A stretch of 64,000 nt of DNA from Sphingobium aromaticiconvertens (GCF_037154075.1 NZ_JBANRJ010000001.1:4999604-5063603); one strand, 5' to 3'. Positions 26,711 to 36,604 are shown, counted from the stretch's first letter. The notes: a model not told the origin generated them from the letters alone. Numbers and translations are program-made.

Positions 26711-29700
26711 CTACAGGTTCAGCAGCGCCGGGTCGCCGCCCTGCGCGGTGATGTTGATGGAGAGGGCGCGTTCGACGGCGTAGCGCAGCAAGGCGTGGGG
26801 GCCGCCTGCCTTGGGACCGGTGCCCGACAATCCTTCCCCGCCAAATGGCTGCACGCCGACGACCGCGCCGATGACCGAGCGGTTGACGTAACAATTGCCA
26901 GCCGGGACCAGATCGCGCACTTCGCGAGCGAAGCCTTCGACGCGGCTGTGGATACCGAGGGTCAGACCGTAGCCACGCGCGGCAAGCGCTTTGGCGACGG
27001 CGGGGAGGTCCCCACGACGATAACGGTAGATGTGGAGGACAGGGCCGAAGACTTCGCGTTCGAGGAAATCGGGCGTTGGGATTTCAGCGATTAAGGGCGC
27101 GAAGAAGCTGCCGTTTTGGGGAACGCTGCCCATATCCTTTTCGTGGAGGATGACCGCTTCGCGCGACAGCCGCGCGCGATGGGCGATGAGCGCGTCCCGC
27201 GCTGCCGCGTCGATCACCGGGCCAACATCGCTGGCCGGATCCGATGGGTCGCCGATGACGAGCGCGTCGAGCGCCCCCTTCAACGTGTCGATCAGCAGGT
27301 CGGCGGATTCTTCCGGCAGGAAGAGGATGCGCAGCGCCGAGCAGCGCTGCCCCGCCGAACCGAAGGCAGAGAGGATGACGTCATCGACCACCTGCTCCTT
27401 GAGCGCGGTGGTATCGACAAACATGCCGTTGAGGCCACCGGTTTCAGCGATCAGCGGCACGATCGGGCCGTTGCGCGCCGCGAGGCTGCGGTTAATGGCC
27501 CAGGCGGTTTCGGTGCCGCCGGTGAAGGCGACACCATCGATGCCGGGATGGGCGGTGAGGACGGGACCGATCTTGCTCCCCTCGCCGGGCAATAAAGCAA
27601 GCAGGTTGGGGTTGAGGCCTGCGCGGTGGAAGAGGCGGACGGCTGCGCCGGCGACCAGCGGCGTCTGTTCGGCGGGCTTGGCGATGACGCCGTTGCCTGC
27701 GGCCAGCGCCGCGACGATCTGGCCGGTGAAGATGGCGAGCGGGAAATTCCAGGGCGAAATGCAGGCGAACACACCGCGCCCGCGCAGTTCGAGTTGGTTG
27801 GTTTCGCCCACCGGGCCGGGCAGCGTGGCAAAGCCTGCAAACTGCTTTTCGGCAAGATCGGCATAATAGCGGCAGAAGTCGACCGCTTCGCGTACCTCGG
27901 CAACGCCGTCATTCAGGGTCTTGCCCGCTTCCAGTGAGAGCAGCGCGATAAGGGCGTCGGTGTCCGCCTCCAGCGCGTCACCCATGGCCCGCAATATGTG
28001 GGCGCGGGCGGGACCGCCGATCGCATCCCATTCGACCTGTGCCGCGTGGGCGGCGGCGATGGCGGTGTCGGCATGGGCCAGGGTCGCGGCATAGACGCTG
28101 CCGATCCGCTTGCCATCGGTGGGGGAGGTGACGGGGATCGCCGCGCCCTGCTGAAGCAATTGGCCGCCAATGATCGGGCCGGAGAGGAGATGCTCGCCCG
28201 CCATCAGTTTGGCTTCGCGATCGGCGACGACGCGGGCGGCGACGATCGAATAATCGCGACCGGGCGGATTGCGGCGGCTGGGACCGTAAATGTCGGCGGG
28301 GACCGGAATGCGCGGGTGGCGACCGGGCTGCATCGTGACGGTTTCGATAGGATCGGTGACGACGCGGTCGGCGGGCACAGCCTCATCCAGCAGGGCGTGG
28401 ACGAAGCTGGTATTCGCGCCATTTTCGAGCAGGCGGCGGACCAGATAGGGGAGCAGGTCTTCATGGCCACCGACCGGGGCATAGGCGCGCAGGCGCAAGG
28501 CGCCATAGCGTTTCCCAGCCGCCTGGTAGAGCCCCTCGCCCATACCGTGAAGCCGCTGATGCTCGATGGTGACGCCGCTGTCGTCGGCCATGCAGCGCAC
28601 GGCTGCCAGCGTATGAGCGTTGTGGGTCGCAAATTGCGGATAGAGGTGCGGCGCGGCGTCGATCAACGCGCGGGCGCAGACGAGGTAGGAGAGGTCGGTC
28701 GCTGGCTTGGTAGTGAAGACCGGATAATCGGGCCGACCCGCGACCTGCGCCTTCTTGATCTCGCTGTCCCAATAGGCGCCCTTGACCAGTCGAACCATGA
28801 TGCGGCGGTCGGTCGCTTTGGCGAGGGCGGCGAGACGTTCGATCACCTCTTTCCCGCGCTTCTGATAGGCTTGAACGACGATGCCAAGGCCCGTCCAGCC
28901 AGCCAGATCGGGTTCACGGGCGAGCCGTTCAAAGAGTTTGAGCGAAAGGACGAGGCGATCGACCTCTTCCGCGTCGATGGCGAAATTGAGGTCATGGCGC
29001 GCGGCGAGCCGGGCGAGGCGCAGGATGCGGGGGTAAAGTTCGGTCCAGACACGCTGGTCCTGCGCCGCTTCATAGCGGGGGCAAAGGGCGGAGAGTTTGA
29101 CCGAGACGCCGTGGCCGAGTTCGGGGCCAGCCCCTTGGCCATTTTTGCCCACCGCCTCGATCGCGTCGGCGTAGATGATTTCGTAGCGGGCAGCATCCTG
29201 CGCCGTCCGCGCGCCCTCCCCCAGCATGTCGAAAGAGCAGAGGAAGCCGTCCTTCTTCGCGCGGGTCAGGGCAGCTTGAATCGTGCGGCCAAGGACGAAT
29301 TGTTCGCCCATGATGCGGACGGCAGCGCCCACGGCCTGACGGATGACGGGCTCACCCACGCGCTGGGTCAGGCGACCAAGCCAGCCCTTCGGATCGCTGC
29401 GGGTATCTTCGCTGACGTCGATCAGCTTGCCGGTGAGCATCAGCCCCCAGGTGGAGGCGTTGACGAACAGGCTGTCGGATTGGCCCAGATGGCTGGCCCA
29501 GTCGGCCGATCCGATTTTTTCCGCGATCAACCGGTCGCGGGTTTCAGGGTCCGGCGTCCGCAGCAATGCTTCGGCGAGGCACATGAGCGCCAGGCCTTCA
29601 CGCGTGCCGAGCGAAAATTCGGCAAGGAAACTTTCGACCACGCCCTGTTTCTTCGCAGCCTTTCGTGCGGCCTCGACCAGCGCGATGCCTTCGGTCACGG

Positions 29701-29818
29701 CATTTGCGCGCTGGGACGAGGCCAGCGAGGGCGCGGCAAGCAGGGCGGCGATCACCTCTCCCTCATCTCGATATTTGCTCTCGTCCAGGCTGTCCCAGGG
29801 GGAAAGGGTCGGGGTCAT
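26711..29818 (-). CDS. putA: Bifunctional proline dehydrogenase / P5C dehydrogenase
   Basis: A 1035-residue protein with the PutA order: an N-terminal helical region, an FAD-dependent proline dehydrogenase barrel (KGAYWDSEIKKAQV near 345; SLKLFERLAREPDL), then an aldehyde dehydrogenase domain with FACISPWNFPLA, the catalytic Cys in GSAGQRCSALR, and EVFGPVLHIY. It oxidises proline to glutamate. At about 1035 residues it is the shorter PutA type without the N-terminal ribbon-helix-helix DNA-binding domain of E. coli PutA, so control must come from elsewhere, most likely the divergent Lrp-type gene. Confidence 0.96.
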   Translation of the reverse strand: MTPTLSPWDSLDESKYRDEGEVIAALLAAPSLASSQRANAVTEGIALVEAARKAAKKQGVVESFLAEFSLGTREGLALMCLAEALLRTPDPETRDRLIAEKIGSADWASHLGQSDSLFVNASTWGLMLTGKLIDVSEDTRSDPKGWLGRLTQRVGEPVIRQAVGAAVRIMGEQFVLGRTIQAALTRAKKDGFLCSFDMLGEGARTAQDAARYEIIYADAIEAVGKNGQGAGPELGHGVSVKLSALCPRYEAAQDQRVWTELYPRILRLARLAARHDLNFAIDAEEVDRLVLSLKLFERLAREPDLAGWTGLGIVVQAYQKRGKEVIERLAALAKATDRRIMVRLVKGAYWDSEIKKAQVAGRPDYPVFTTKPATDLSYLVCARALIDAAPHLYPQFATHNAHTLAAVRCMADDSGVTIEHQRLHGMGEGLYQAAGKRYGALRLRAYAPVGGHEDLLPYLVRRLLENGANTSFVHALLDEAVPADRVVTDPIETVTMQPGRHPRIPVPADIYGPSRRNPPGRDYSIVAARVVADREAKLMAGEHLLSGPIIGGQLLQQGAAIPVTSPTDGKRIGSVYAATLAHADTAIAAAHAAQVEWDAIGGPARAHILRAMGDALEADTDALIALLSLEAGKTLNDGVAEVREAVDFCRYYADLAEKQFAGFATLPGPVGETNQLELRGRGVFACISPWNFPLAIFTGQIVAALAAGNGVIAKPAEQTPLVAGAAVRLFHRAGLNPNLLALLPGEGSKIGPVLTAHPGIDGVAFTGGTETAWAINRSLAARNGPIVPLIAETGGLNGMFVDTTALKEQVVDDVILSAFGSAGQRCSALRILFLPEESADLLIDTLKGALDALVIGDPSDPASDVGPVIDAAARDALIAHRARLSREAVILHEKDMGSVPQNGSFFAPLIAEIPTPDFLEREVFGPVLHIYRYRRGDLPAVAKALAARGYGLTLGIHSRVEGFAREVRDLVPAGNCYVNRSVIGAVVGVQPFGGEGLSGTGPKAGGPHALLRYAVERALSINITAQGGDPALLNL

Positions 29819-29872
29819 CGGCGGCGCGCTCCAGCGTCGGAAAGGGGTGGATTGACACTATCCCAGTTCATC

Positions 29873-29895
29873 CTGAATGTGCTTCGTAAATTCAG
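29873..29895. promoter_or_regulatory. Possible Lrp/AsnC-type operator in the putA divergent region
   Basis: CTGAAT and ATTCAG form an inverted repeat 11 bases apart in a locally AT-rich block. It lies between putA and the divergent Lrp-type regulator gene, 23 bases before the regulator start. A TTGACA sequence is at 29852-29857. Spacing and AT-richness fit Lrp-family sites. Confidence 0.4.
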
Positions 29896-29917
29896 AATAT
29901 TTATGGATTATAGTCCG

Positions 29918-30400
29918 ATGAATGCCATTTTATCCGAAACTATCATCATCGATGATGCCAATCGCCGAATATTGCAGCTACTGCAGGAAGATGGACGGAT
30001 CACGAATCAGGAGCTGGCGCGACGCTGCGGCCTGTCGCCCGCCACCTGTTTCGAGCGGGTGAAGCGGCTGCGCGCCAGCGGCATTGTGCGGCAATTCACC
30101 GCCATTCTCGACCCGGTGGCGCTGGACCGGGCGCTGATGATCTTCATTGAGGTGCTGCTGGACCGGACCACCGACGATGTGTTCGCCGCCTTTGCCGCAC
30201 AAGTGCGCGACGTGCCCGAAGTTATGGAGTGTCATATGGTCGCGGGTGGGTTCGACTATCTGCTGAAGGTACGGGTGTCGGACATGGCTGCCTATCGCCG
30301 CTTTCTGGGCGAGATACTGGCGGCGATGCCGGGGGTGCGCGAGACGCGGACCTATGCGGTGCTGGAGGAGGTCAAGCAGAGTACGGCTCTGCCCATCTGA
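29918..30400 (+). CDS. Lrp/AsnC-family transcriptional regulator, probable putA regulator
   Basis: A 160-residue protein (five more if the ATG at 29903 is used). The N-terminal winged helix-turn-helix IDDANRRILQLLQEDGRITN and LARRCGLSPATCFERVKRL precedes an AsnC-type ligand-binding domain with VMECHMVAGGFDYLLKV. Lrp-type regulators next to putA (often called PutR) activate proline degradation in response to proline in several alphaproteobacteria. The divergent placement supports the same role here; this is inference. Confidence 0.9.
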   Translation: MNAILSETIIIDDANRRILQLLQEDGRITNQELARRCGLSPATCFERVKRLRASGIVRQFTAILDPVALDRALMIFIEVLLDRTTDDVFAAFAAQVRDVPEVMECHMVAGGFDYLLKVRVSDMAAYRRFLGEILAAMPGVRETRTYAVLEEVKQSTALPI

Positions 30401-30430
30401 GGGCGGCGGCGGCCCTACGCTGGCTGTGCC

Positions 30431-32296
30431 CTACCCTTCTTCGTCGTCCAGCACCGCACGCACCTTGCGGGCGAGCTGATCGAGGGTGAAGGGCTTGGCA
30501 AGGAAAGCGACGCCTGCGTCGAGCGTGCCGTTATGGACGATGGCATTGCGGGTGTAGCCGGTGGTGAAAAGCACTTTGAGGTCCGGTCGTTCGGCCCGCG
30601 CGTGGTCCGACAACAGCTTGCCGTTCATGTCGGGCATGACGATGTCGGTAAAGAGCAGGTCGATGCGCGGCTGGATCGTCAATATGCTTAATGCTGCTGC
30701 CGCATCCGCTGCATGAACGACGGTATAGCCAAGCTCCCGCAGCGAATCGACGGACATGTGCCGGACGCGCTCCTCATCCTCCACCACCAGGATGATCTCT
30801 TCGCCCTTTGCATGCGGCAGCTCTGTTGGATCGGGCGCGACATAGGCCTTACCCTCTCCTCCTGCCCCATAGTGCCGGGGCAGGTAGATCTTGATCGTCG
30901 TGCCCTCGCCCGGTTCCGAATAGATTTTGACATGGCCATGCGACTGTTTGACGAAACCGAACACCTGGCTGAGACCAAGGCCGGTGCCCTTGCCCACACC
31001 CTTGGTCGTGAAAAAGGGATCGAAAGCGCGGTCGACCACTTCGGCCGGCATGCCGGTGCCGGTGTCGGTAACAGACACCATCACATATTGACCCGCCGAC
31101 ACTTCGTCATGGGCGGCAGCATAGGCGTCGTCCAGATGACCGTTGGCAGTCTCTATCGTCAGGCGTCCGCCGTCGGGCATCGCGTCACGCGCATTGACGC
31201 ACAGGTTGAGAATTGCATTTTCCAACTGCCCCGCGTCGATGCTGGCTCGCCACAGGCCGCCCGCAAGCACGGTTTCGACGCGGATCGTTTCCCCGATGGT
31301 TCGGCGCAACAGTTCAGACATGCCGCCCACCAGCTTGTTGGTGTCGAGCGGCTGGGGATCGAGCGGCTGCTGACGGGAAAAGGCAAGCAGCCGCGCGGTA
31401 AGCTGGGCGGCGCGCTGCGCGCCCTCCGCCGCATTGTCGATACCGGCCCCAACGCGCGGATCGACATCCGCAGTCAGCCGCCGCTTCGCCATGTCGAGCG
31501 AGCCGATGACGATGGCGAGCATATTGTTGAAGTCATGGGCGATGCCACCAGTCAGTTGGCCGATCGATTCCATCTTCTGCATCTGCCGCAGTTGCGCCTC
31601 GGCCGCCTGCCGTTCCTCCGCCTCTGCTAGCAATGCCTGATGGGAAGCGCTCAGGGCTTCCCCGCCTGCAACAGCCTCCTGCAAGCGGCGGCGCGCGGAC
31701 ATCAACGCCAGAACGCCAAGCAGGATGACGAGCCCGCAGCTGGCCACCAGCCCGATCGACACCCAGGTCGCAAGCCGTGTCGCGTCAGCGCTGCGGCGGG
31801 CCAACAGCGCCTCCTCCCGCACCTTCATGGTCGCGATGATCGAACGGATCTGGGCGCTTGCGATCAGGCCGGGGCGGAAGGAATCAGGGGTTATCAGCAA
31901 TCGCGCACGGGCATCGTCGATGCCCTTTTGCAGAAGGACGAACCGCCGTTCGATAAGCCCACCCAGACGGTCCACATCCGCCGCTTGTGCCGGATTGTCG
32001 GACACGGCATCGCGCAGCGTGCCAAGGTCGGTGCGCCAACGGCGAACCGCCTCGTGATAAGGGACCAGGAAGGCGCGCTTGCGCGTCAGCATATAGCCGC
32101 GTTGGCTGGTTTCGGCATCCTGAACCCGCGCCACCATGTCCGATAGACGGCTTTCAACCCGCAGCGTGTGATTGACCCAGCCGATGCTGGCCTGCTGGCC
32201 GCGATAGAGCCACACGGTCCCGCCCACCGCCGTCAGCACGACGAGGATCGCCAATATAAGGATCATCAAGGACTGGTCGGGTCGAAGGCGATGCAT
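30431..32296 (-). CDS. CHASE3-containing hybrid sensor histidine kinase
   Basis: A 621-residue membrane kinase. Two helices (residues about 10-30 and 178-199) flank a helical CHASE3-type domain with [14 protein letters not shown] HisKA domain follows with the phospho-His in [18 protein letters not shown], then the ATPase domain ([34 protein letters not shown]) and a C-terminal receiver ([11 protein letters not shown] ... [15 protein letters not shown]). It senses an unknown envelope signal. It is divergent from the exported DAAO-like gene, so the two may share a control region. Confidence 0.93.
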   Translation of the reverse strand: MHRLRPDQSLMILILAILVVLTAVGGTVWLYRGQQASIGWVNHTLRVESRLSDMVARVQDAETSQRGYMLTRKRAFLVPYHEAVRRWRTDLGTLRDAVSDNPAQAADVDRLGGLIERRFVLLQKGIDDARARLLITPDSFRPGLIASAQIRSIIATMKVREEALLARRSADATRLATWVSIGLVASCGLVILLGVLALMSARRRLQEAVAGGEALSASHQALLAEAEERQAAEAQLRQMQKMESIGQLTGGIAHDFNNMLAIVIGSLDMAKRRLTADVDPRVGAGIDNAAEGAQRAAQLTARLLAFSRQQPLDPQPLDTNKLVGGMSELLRRTIGETIRVETVLAGGLWRASIDAGQLENAILNLCVNARDAMPDGGRLTIETANGHLDDAYAAAHDEVSAGQYVMVSVTDTGTGMPAEVVDRAFDPFFTTKGVGKGTGLGLSQVFGFVKQSHGHVKIYSEPGEGTTIKIYLPRHYGAGGEGKAYVAPDPTELPHAKGEEIILVVEDEERVRHMSVDSLRELGYTVVHAADAAAALSILTIQPRIDLLFTDIVMPDMNGKLLSDHARAERPDLKVLFTTGYTRNAIVHNGTLDAGVAFLAKPFTLDQLARKVRAVLDDEEG

Positions 32297-32430
32297 CGCT
32301 GCCTCTCATGCGGAAAGGGCCTTCCGGGGGCAAGCAGCTTTTGCGCGACGAAGCGAGGCAGGACTGCGGGAAAAGCACTTGGAGTTCGTCCACGCTTTTG
32401 CGAACAATAGATATAGAGGGGGACAGGCCG

Positions 32431-33591
32431 ATGGACAGACGGGCGCTGTTGAAGGCGGGCATGGGTGGCCTTGGCGCAGTGGCGCTGGCCGCGCGCGGGG
32501 GCGCGGCAACATTGGGCGCAGGCGGGCCGCAGCCTATCCGCGCGACGCCTGATCGCCTGTTTCGCGTGACGGTATGCGTGCGCCCCTTTCGCGCCGCGGG
32601 GCCACGGATCGAGGTGGAAGGGGTGCGTGGCAAGCGCGTCGTCCATAATTACGGCCATGGCGGCAGTGGCTGGTCGCTATCCTGGGGATCGGCGGAGATA
32701 GCCGTGGGATTGGCAATGGCCGATGGCGTCAGGGACATCGCGGTGATCGGCGCAGGTGCGCTGGGCCTGACGGCGGCGCTGACGGCACAGCGGCGCGGGG
32801 CGAAGGTGACGATTTACACCAAGGACCAATTTCCGAATGTGCGATCGGCAAGAGCGACGGGGACATGGTCGCCGGACTCGCGGATCGCAATGGCCGGCGC
32901 GGTCGATGCCGGTTTTGGCGATCGGTGGGAGCAGATGGCCCGCATGTCCTTTTCCACCTATCAAAGCTATCTGGGGATGGCGGGCGATCCGGTGGAATGG
33001 ACCGATCGCTATAGCCTGTCGGACGAGCCGCCGGGGATGCGGATGACGCCCGTCGCCAGCTCCACCCCGCCCGCCTCTGAACGAACCGACGCATTCCTGC
33101 GGCTGGACGAGCGGCTGGCCGACATCTCGCCGCGTTCGGTGGAGATGCCGCCGGGAAGCCACCCCTTCCGCGCGCCCTTCGTGCGGCGCAACAGTTCGCT
33201 GACTTTCAATGTCGCGGATCTGGCGCATCAGTTGACCACCGATTTTCTGATCGGCGGCGGGCGGATCGTACCGATGGAATTGCGCGAGCCGGGCGATGTC
33301 GCGAAGCTGAAGGAGAAAGTCGTCATCAACTGCACCGGCTATGGCGCAAGGGCGCTGTGGCGGGACGAGAGCATCGTGCCGGTGCGCGGCCAGATCGCCT
33401 GGCTCATCCCGCAGGCGGACGTCACCTATGGTGCCTATTATGGCACGCTGTCGATGATCGCGCGGCGCGACGGGATCGTGGTGCAGGAAACGGGTGCGGA
33501 CGAATGGTTCGGCTACGGCGACGCCAACGAGACGCCCGACCGCGCGACGGCGGACGAATGGGTGCGCCGGCTGGCGACGTGGTGGGTTTGA
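32431..33591 (+). CDS. Tat-exported D-amino-acid-oxidase homologue with circularly permuted motif order
   Basis: A 386-residue FAD oxidoreductase. A Tat leader (MDRRALLKAG then a hydrophobic stretch) is followed by CVRPFRAAGPRIE (49-61) and HNYGHGGSG (72-80), which in ordinary D-amino-acid oxidases are C-terminal. Only then comes the FAD Rossmann motif GAGALG (107-112), normally at the extreme N-terminus. The chain ends at 386 after the NCTGYGARAL (300-309) and YGAYYG (333-338) regions, just where the normal enzyme would continue into the moved segment. Arg51 aligns with the substrate-carboxylate Arg of DAAO. The start has GAGGGGGA upstream. Substrate unknown. Confidence 0.85.
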   Translation: MDRRALLKAGMGGLGAVALAARGGAATLGAGGPQPIRATPDRLFRVTVCVRPFRAAGPRIEVEGVRGKRVVHNYGHGGSGWSLSWGSAEIAVGLAMADGVRDIAVIGAGALGLTAALTAQRRGAKVTIYTKDQFPNVRSARATGTWSPDSRIAMAGAVDAGFGDRWEQMARMSFSTYQSYLGMAGDPVEWTDRYSLSDEPPGMRMTPVASSTPPASERTDAFLRLDERLADISPRSVEMPPGSHPFRAPFVRRNSSLTFNVADLAHQLTTDFLIGGGRIVPMELREPGDVAKLKEKVVINCTGYGARALWRDESIVPVRGQIAWLIPQADVTYGAYYGTLSMIARRDGIVVQETGADEWFGYGDANETPDRATADEWVRRLATWWV

Positions 33592-33699
33592 GGGTGGGGA
33601 TGGTGCGAGACGGCCAATTTTCCCTGCTTCAGAGGCGGACGCATAATCCAAAGCCGACGTTTAATGATGGGCAGTCTAGCCGGGCATAGGCGCGATCAG

Positions 33700-34198
33700 T
33701 CACCTATCAGTTAATCGAGCATCGGGACACAGCCTTAGGATGCGCGCCTTGCCGGTTCGAAACGCCGCCTGATTATGCTGGACGGCGAATTTCCCAGCTA
33801 TTTCGCGTTTATGATCTTGCTCTCTCGTATAATTCTCACCTTCCTGCCAATCAGCGTCTGGTAGCGGCACAAACATGGACTTGAGCATTCCGAGTAATTC
33901 CTCCCGCTCAAGTTCCCGGTATCCTTCGATCGGCATATGGCGGTCGTGCCATTTCGAAAGTTCTGCCAGCTCCATCTTGTTTGTTTTCGAAACCTGAAGA
34001 GATGCTTGGTTGGGATCGCAATGCACGAGGCCAGGCACCATCAGGCCTGGCGCAACACCATTAAATTGATGATAGTAGAGCGTAACCCGTGTTTCTTCTT
34101 GCAATGTTCGACGCGCCGTTCTCGCTGGCATCGCCAGCACAGCCGAGCATCGCCAGCAAGGTTGCGGCAAGCGCTGCCACAATGGTCTTCGACATCAT
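33700..34198 (-). pseudogene. Putative lipoprotein gene split by a frameshift
   Basis: Starting at 34198 the minus strand reads a classic lipoprotein leader (MMSKTIVAALAATLLAMLGC then AGDASENGAS) but soon stops. A second frame, open from about 34182 to 33700, continues with ETRVTLYYHQFNGVAPGL and KMELAELSKWHDRHMPIEGY to a stop. The frames overlap around 34105-34125, so a single-base change probably split one gene of about 165 codons. No family is recognised for the body. Either a real pseudogene or a sequencing error; the alternative is that only the longer frame is used, without a signal peptide. Confidence 0.55.
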
Positions 34199-34375
34199 TG
34201 GGGTAGCATCGCACGACATCACTTGCATGTCGATTGGATCGCGGCCCGATTGTCACGGCATCACGCGGGGCGTCAATGTCCGCTTCCCACCCTACTTCCC
34301 CCTACACGCCCTATGAGGGAAATATTGGTGGCGAAATTGGCGACGCGAAACTATATCTGTGACTGTCCCGTCTGT

Positions 34376-35158
34376 TCAAACCAGCCGGGTGACTGTGATG
34401 CTTTGGGCATTCATCATGGCGCCATTGAACGCGGTCATGAAGGCGATATCGGTGGCGTCGCGGCCGACGGCGATCTTCACCATCCCCTCGATCGGGGCGA
34501 GGCCGGTTGCATCAACGATATGCCAGGCACCATCGAGCCAGACTTCGACCACCGCGTGGAAATCTGGTGGATCGAGCTGCCAAGCATAGACTGAAGCGAG
34601 GCGTGCAGGAATGTCCCGCGAGCGGATCAGCGCAGCGGTCAGATGGGCATAGTCGCGGCAGACGCCTTGTTGCGAGACGAAGGTGTCGGCGGCGCTGGTG
34701 GTGCCATCCGAACTGCCCGACACATATTGGAGATTCTGGTTGACCCAGTCGACCAGCGCCTGGACCAGCGCCCCGCCCTCAAGCCCCTCGAAATGGCTGC
34801 ACACGAAGCTGACGAAACGGTCTGCCTCGCAATAGCGGCTGGGCCAGATGAAGGGGAGGACATTTTCGGGCAGGCTCGGGAGTGGGCTTTTGTTCAGCGC
34901 AGCGACGTCTACGGGCGCGCGATTTACTTCAACAGTCGCTAGATAGGTGGTGAGCATCCGCCCCGTGCCGCTGCGTGTCCAAGTCCGGCGCCCCACGCCG
35001 CTGCCGCCGGTCAAATTGGTGAGGGGACCGGCATTGTTGATGATGAGCGACTGCTCGATGATTGTCTGGCCGGGCAATTGCGCCGCCTCCACAGCCAGCA
35101 GCACATCGGTGGGTTCGGCGAAGTCATAGTCGAGAATGGCTTCGATACCGAGGCGCAT
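34376..35158 (-). CDS. Transglutaminase-like cysteine protease-fold protein
   Basis: A 260-residue protein. The transglutaminase core is near the middle: the Cys in QQGVCRDYAHLTAALIRSR, the His in DPPDFHAVVEVWLDG and the Asp in WHIVDAT form the expected triad. An N-terminal beta domain precedes it. No signal peptide is visible. AAGGA about ten bases upstream supports the ATG at 35158. Bacterial members of this group are usually peptidases or amidases; some sit with alpha-E proteins, which are not seen here, so the role is open. Confidence 0.88.
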   Translation of the reverse strand: MRLGIEAILDYDFAEPTDVLLAVEAAQLPGQTIIEQSLIINNAGPLTNLTGGSGVGRRTWTRSGTGRMLTTYLATVEVNRAPVDVAALNKSPLPSLPENVLPFIWPSRYCEADRFVSFVCSHFEGLEGGALVQALVDWVNQNLQYVSGSSDGTTSAADTFVSQQGVCRDYAHLTAALIRSRDIPARLASVYAWQLDPPDFHAVVEVWLDGAWHIVDATGLAPIEGMVKIAVGRDATDIAFMTAFNGAMMNAQSITVTRLV

Positions 35159-35339
35159 AAGCAGGTGTTCCTTGAAGATGCAGGATGGGAGACGAGATGC
35201 CAGAGGGAGTGCGTGCTGAACGTATCGAGGCTGCGGCTGTTCCATGGGGTGGAGAGTAGCGGCCCTTTGTTTCAGCCCTGATAGCCCCTCCACTCATAAG
35301 GAGAGGCGTCAGGGTGCAGATAATCGTTCGGCGCGCGGT

Positions 35340-35375
35340 AAAAGGCCCGCTGCGTGAGGACGTAGCGGGCCTTTT
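35340..35375 (-). terminator. Bidirectional terminator downstream of recA
   Basis: AAAAGGCCCGCT and AGCGGGCCTTTT form a perfect 12-bp stem with a 12-base loop. The A/T flanks give a U-run in either direction. It lies 80 bases after the recA stop and also isolates the transglutaminase-like gene. Confidence 0.88.
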
Positions 35376-35454
35376 CGGGTGCTTGAGGCAAAAGAAGGAC
35401 GTCATACGCCGCTGGCCATCCCCGGCTGTACCGGCCGGGGTGCGCCAGGCAGGG

Positions 35455-36528
35455 TCATTCGTCCCCGTCGTCCGCCTCGGGTCCGGTCATCAGGGCTTCG
35501 GCGACCTCTTCGGTCTTGCCTCGGATCGCCTTTTCCAGACGGTCCGCCATTTCGGGATTTTCTTTGAGGAAGGTCTTGGAATTCTCGCGCCCCTGGCCGA
35601 GCCGAACCGAATCATAGGAGAACCAGGCGCCCGATTTCTCGACGATCCCGGCCTTCACGCCCAGATCCAGAATCTCGCCGAGTTTGGAAATGCCTTCGCC
35701 ATACATGATGTCGAATTCGACCTGTTTAAACGGCGGGGCAACCTTGTTCTTCACCACCTTCACGCGGGTGGTGTTGCCGACGATATCGTCGCGATCCTTG
35801 ATCTGGCCGGTGCGGCGGATGTCGAGCCGGACCGAGGCGTAAAATTTCAGCGCGTTGCCGCCGGTCGTGGTTTCCGGATTGCCGTACATGACTCCGATCT
35901 TCATGCGGACCTGGTTGATGAAGATCACCATGCACTTGGAGCGCGAGATGGAGCCGGTAAGCTTGCGCAGCGCCTGGCTCATCAAGCGGGCCTGAAGGCC
36001 GACATGGCTGTCGCCCATCTCGCCCTCAATTTCCGCACGAGGGACGAGCGCGGCAACGGAGTCGATCACCAACACGTCGATGGCATTGGAGCGCACCAGC
36101 GTATCGACAATCTCCAGCGCCTGCTCGCCCGTGTCCGGCTGCGACACGATCAGTTCGTCAATGTCGACGCCCAGCTTCTTGGCATAGCCCGGATCGAGTG
36201 CATGTTCGGCATCGACGAAGGCGGCGGTACCGCCATTCTTCTGCGCTTCGGCAATGGCATGCAGCGCGAGCGTGGTCTTGCCCGAACTTTCTGGCCCGTA
36301 AATCTCGATGATTCGCCCCTTGGGCAAGCCGCCGATGCCAAGCGCGATATCGAGACCGAGCGAGCCGGTCGAAATCGCCTCAATCTCAATCTTCTCGCGC
36401 GAACCCAGCTTCATCGCGCTGCCCTTGCCAAAGGCGCGGTCGATCTGGGAGAGGGCGGCCTCCAATGCTTTCTGTCTGTCCATATTCCCTGTCTTCTTGG
36501 AATCGATAAGTGAAAGCATAGCGGTCAT
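35455..36528 (-). CDS. recA: Recombinase RecA
   Basis: A 357-residue RecA. The Walker A motif GPESSGKT is at residues 78-85, followed by [27 protein letters not shown] and the DNA-binding loop 2 region [21 protein letters not shown] (split here for length). The C-terminus is acidic, as usual. It forms filaments on single-stranded DNA, pairs homologous DNA and triggers LexA self-cleavage. The start at 36528 is chosen because AGGGG lies about ten bases upstream; 36519 is an alternative. A LexA box lies upstream. Confidence 0.98.
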   Translation of the reverse strand: MTAMLSLIDSKKTGNMDRQKALEAALSQIDRAFGKGSAMKLGSREKIEIEAISTGSLGLDIALGIGGLPKGRIIEIYGPESSGKTTLALHAIAEAQKNGGTAAFVDAEHALDPGYAKKLGVDIDELIVSQPDTGEQALEIVDTLVRSNAIDVLVIDSVAALVPRAEIEGEMGDSHVGLQARLMSQALRKLTGSISRSKCMVIFINQVRMKIGVMYGNPETTTGGNALKFYASVRLDIRRTGQIKDRDDIVGNTTRVKVVKNKVAPPFKQVEFDIMYGEGISKLGEILDLGVKAGIVEKSGAWFSYDSVRLGQGRENSKTFLKENPEMADRLEKAIRGKTEEVAEALMTGPEADDGDE

Positions 36529-36604
36529 CTGCCTATCCCCTGTCAAGCGGGTTGCACCACCCAATCGCGGCGCCTAGGCATGATGTATCCTGTTTGTTCA
36601 CTTA

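Noticed and set aside
27998..29917. Long plus-strand frame running from inside putA into the Lrp-type gene
   Set aside because: Only the last 160 residues are a real protein. The upstream part is a shadow of putA on the other strand.
34199..34375. Small gene or RNA in the gap before the transglutaminase-like gene end
   Set aside because: No frame with a credible start, no conserved RNA fold and no repeat; nothing supportable is seen here.
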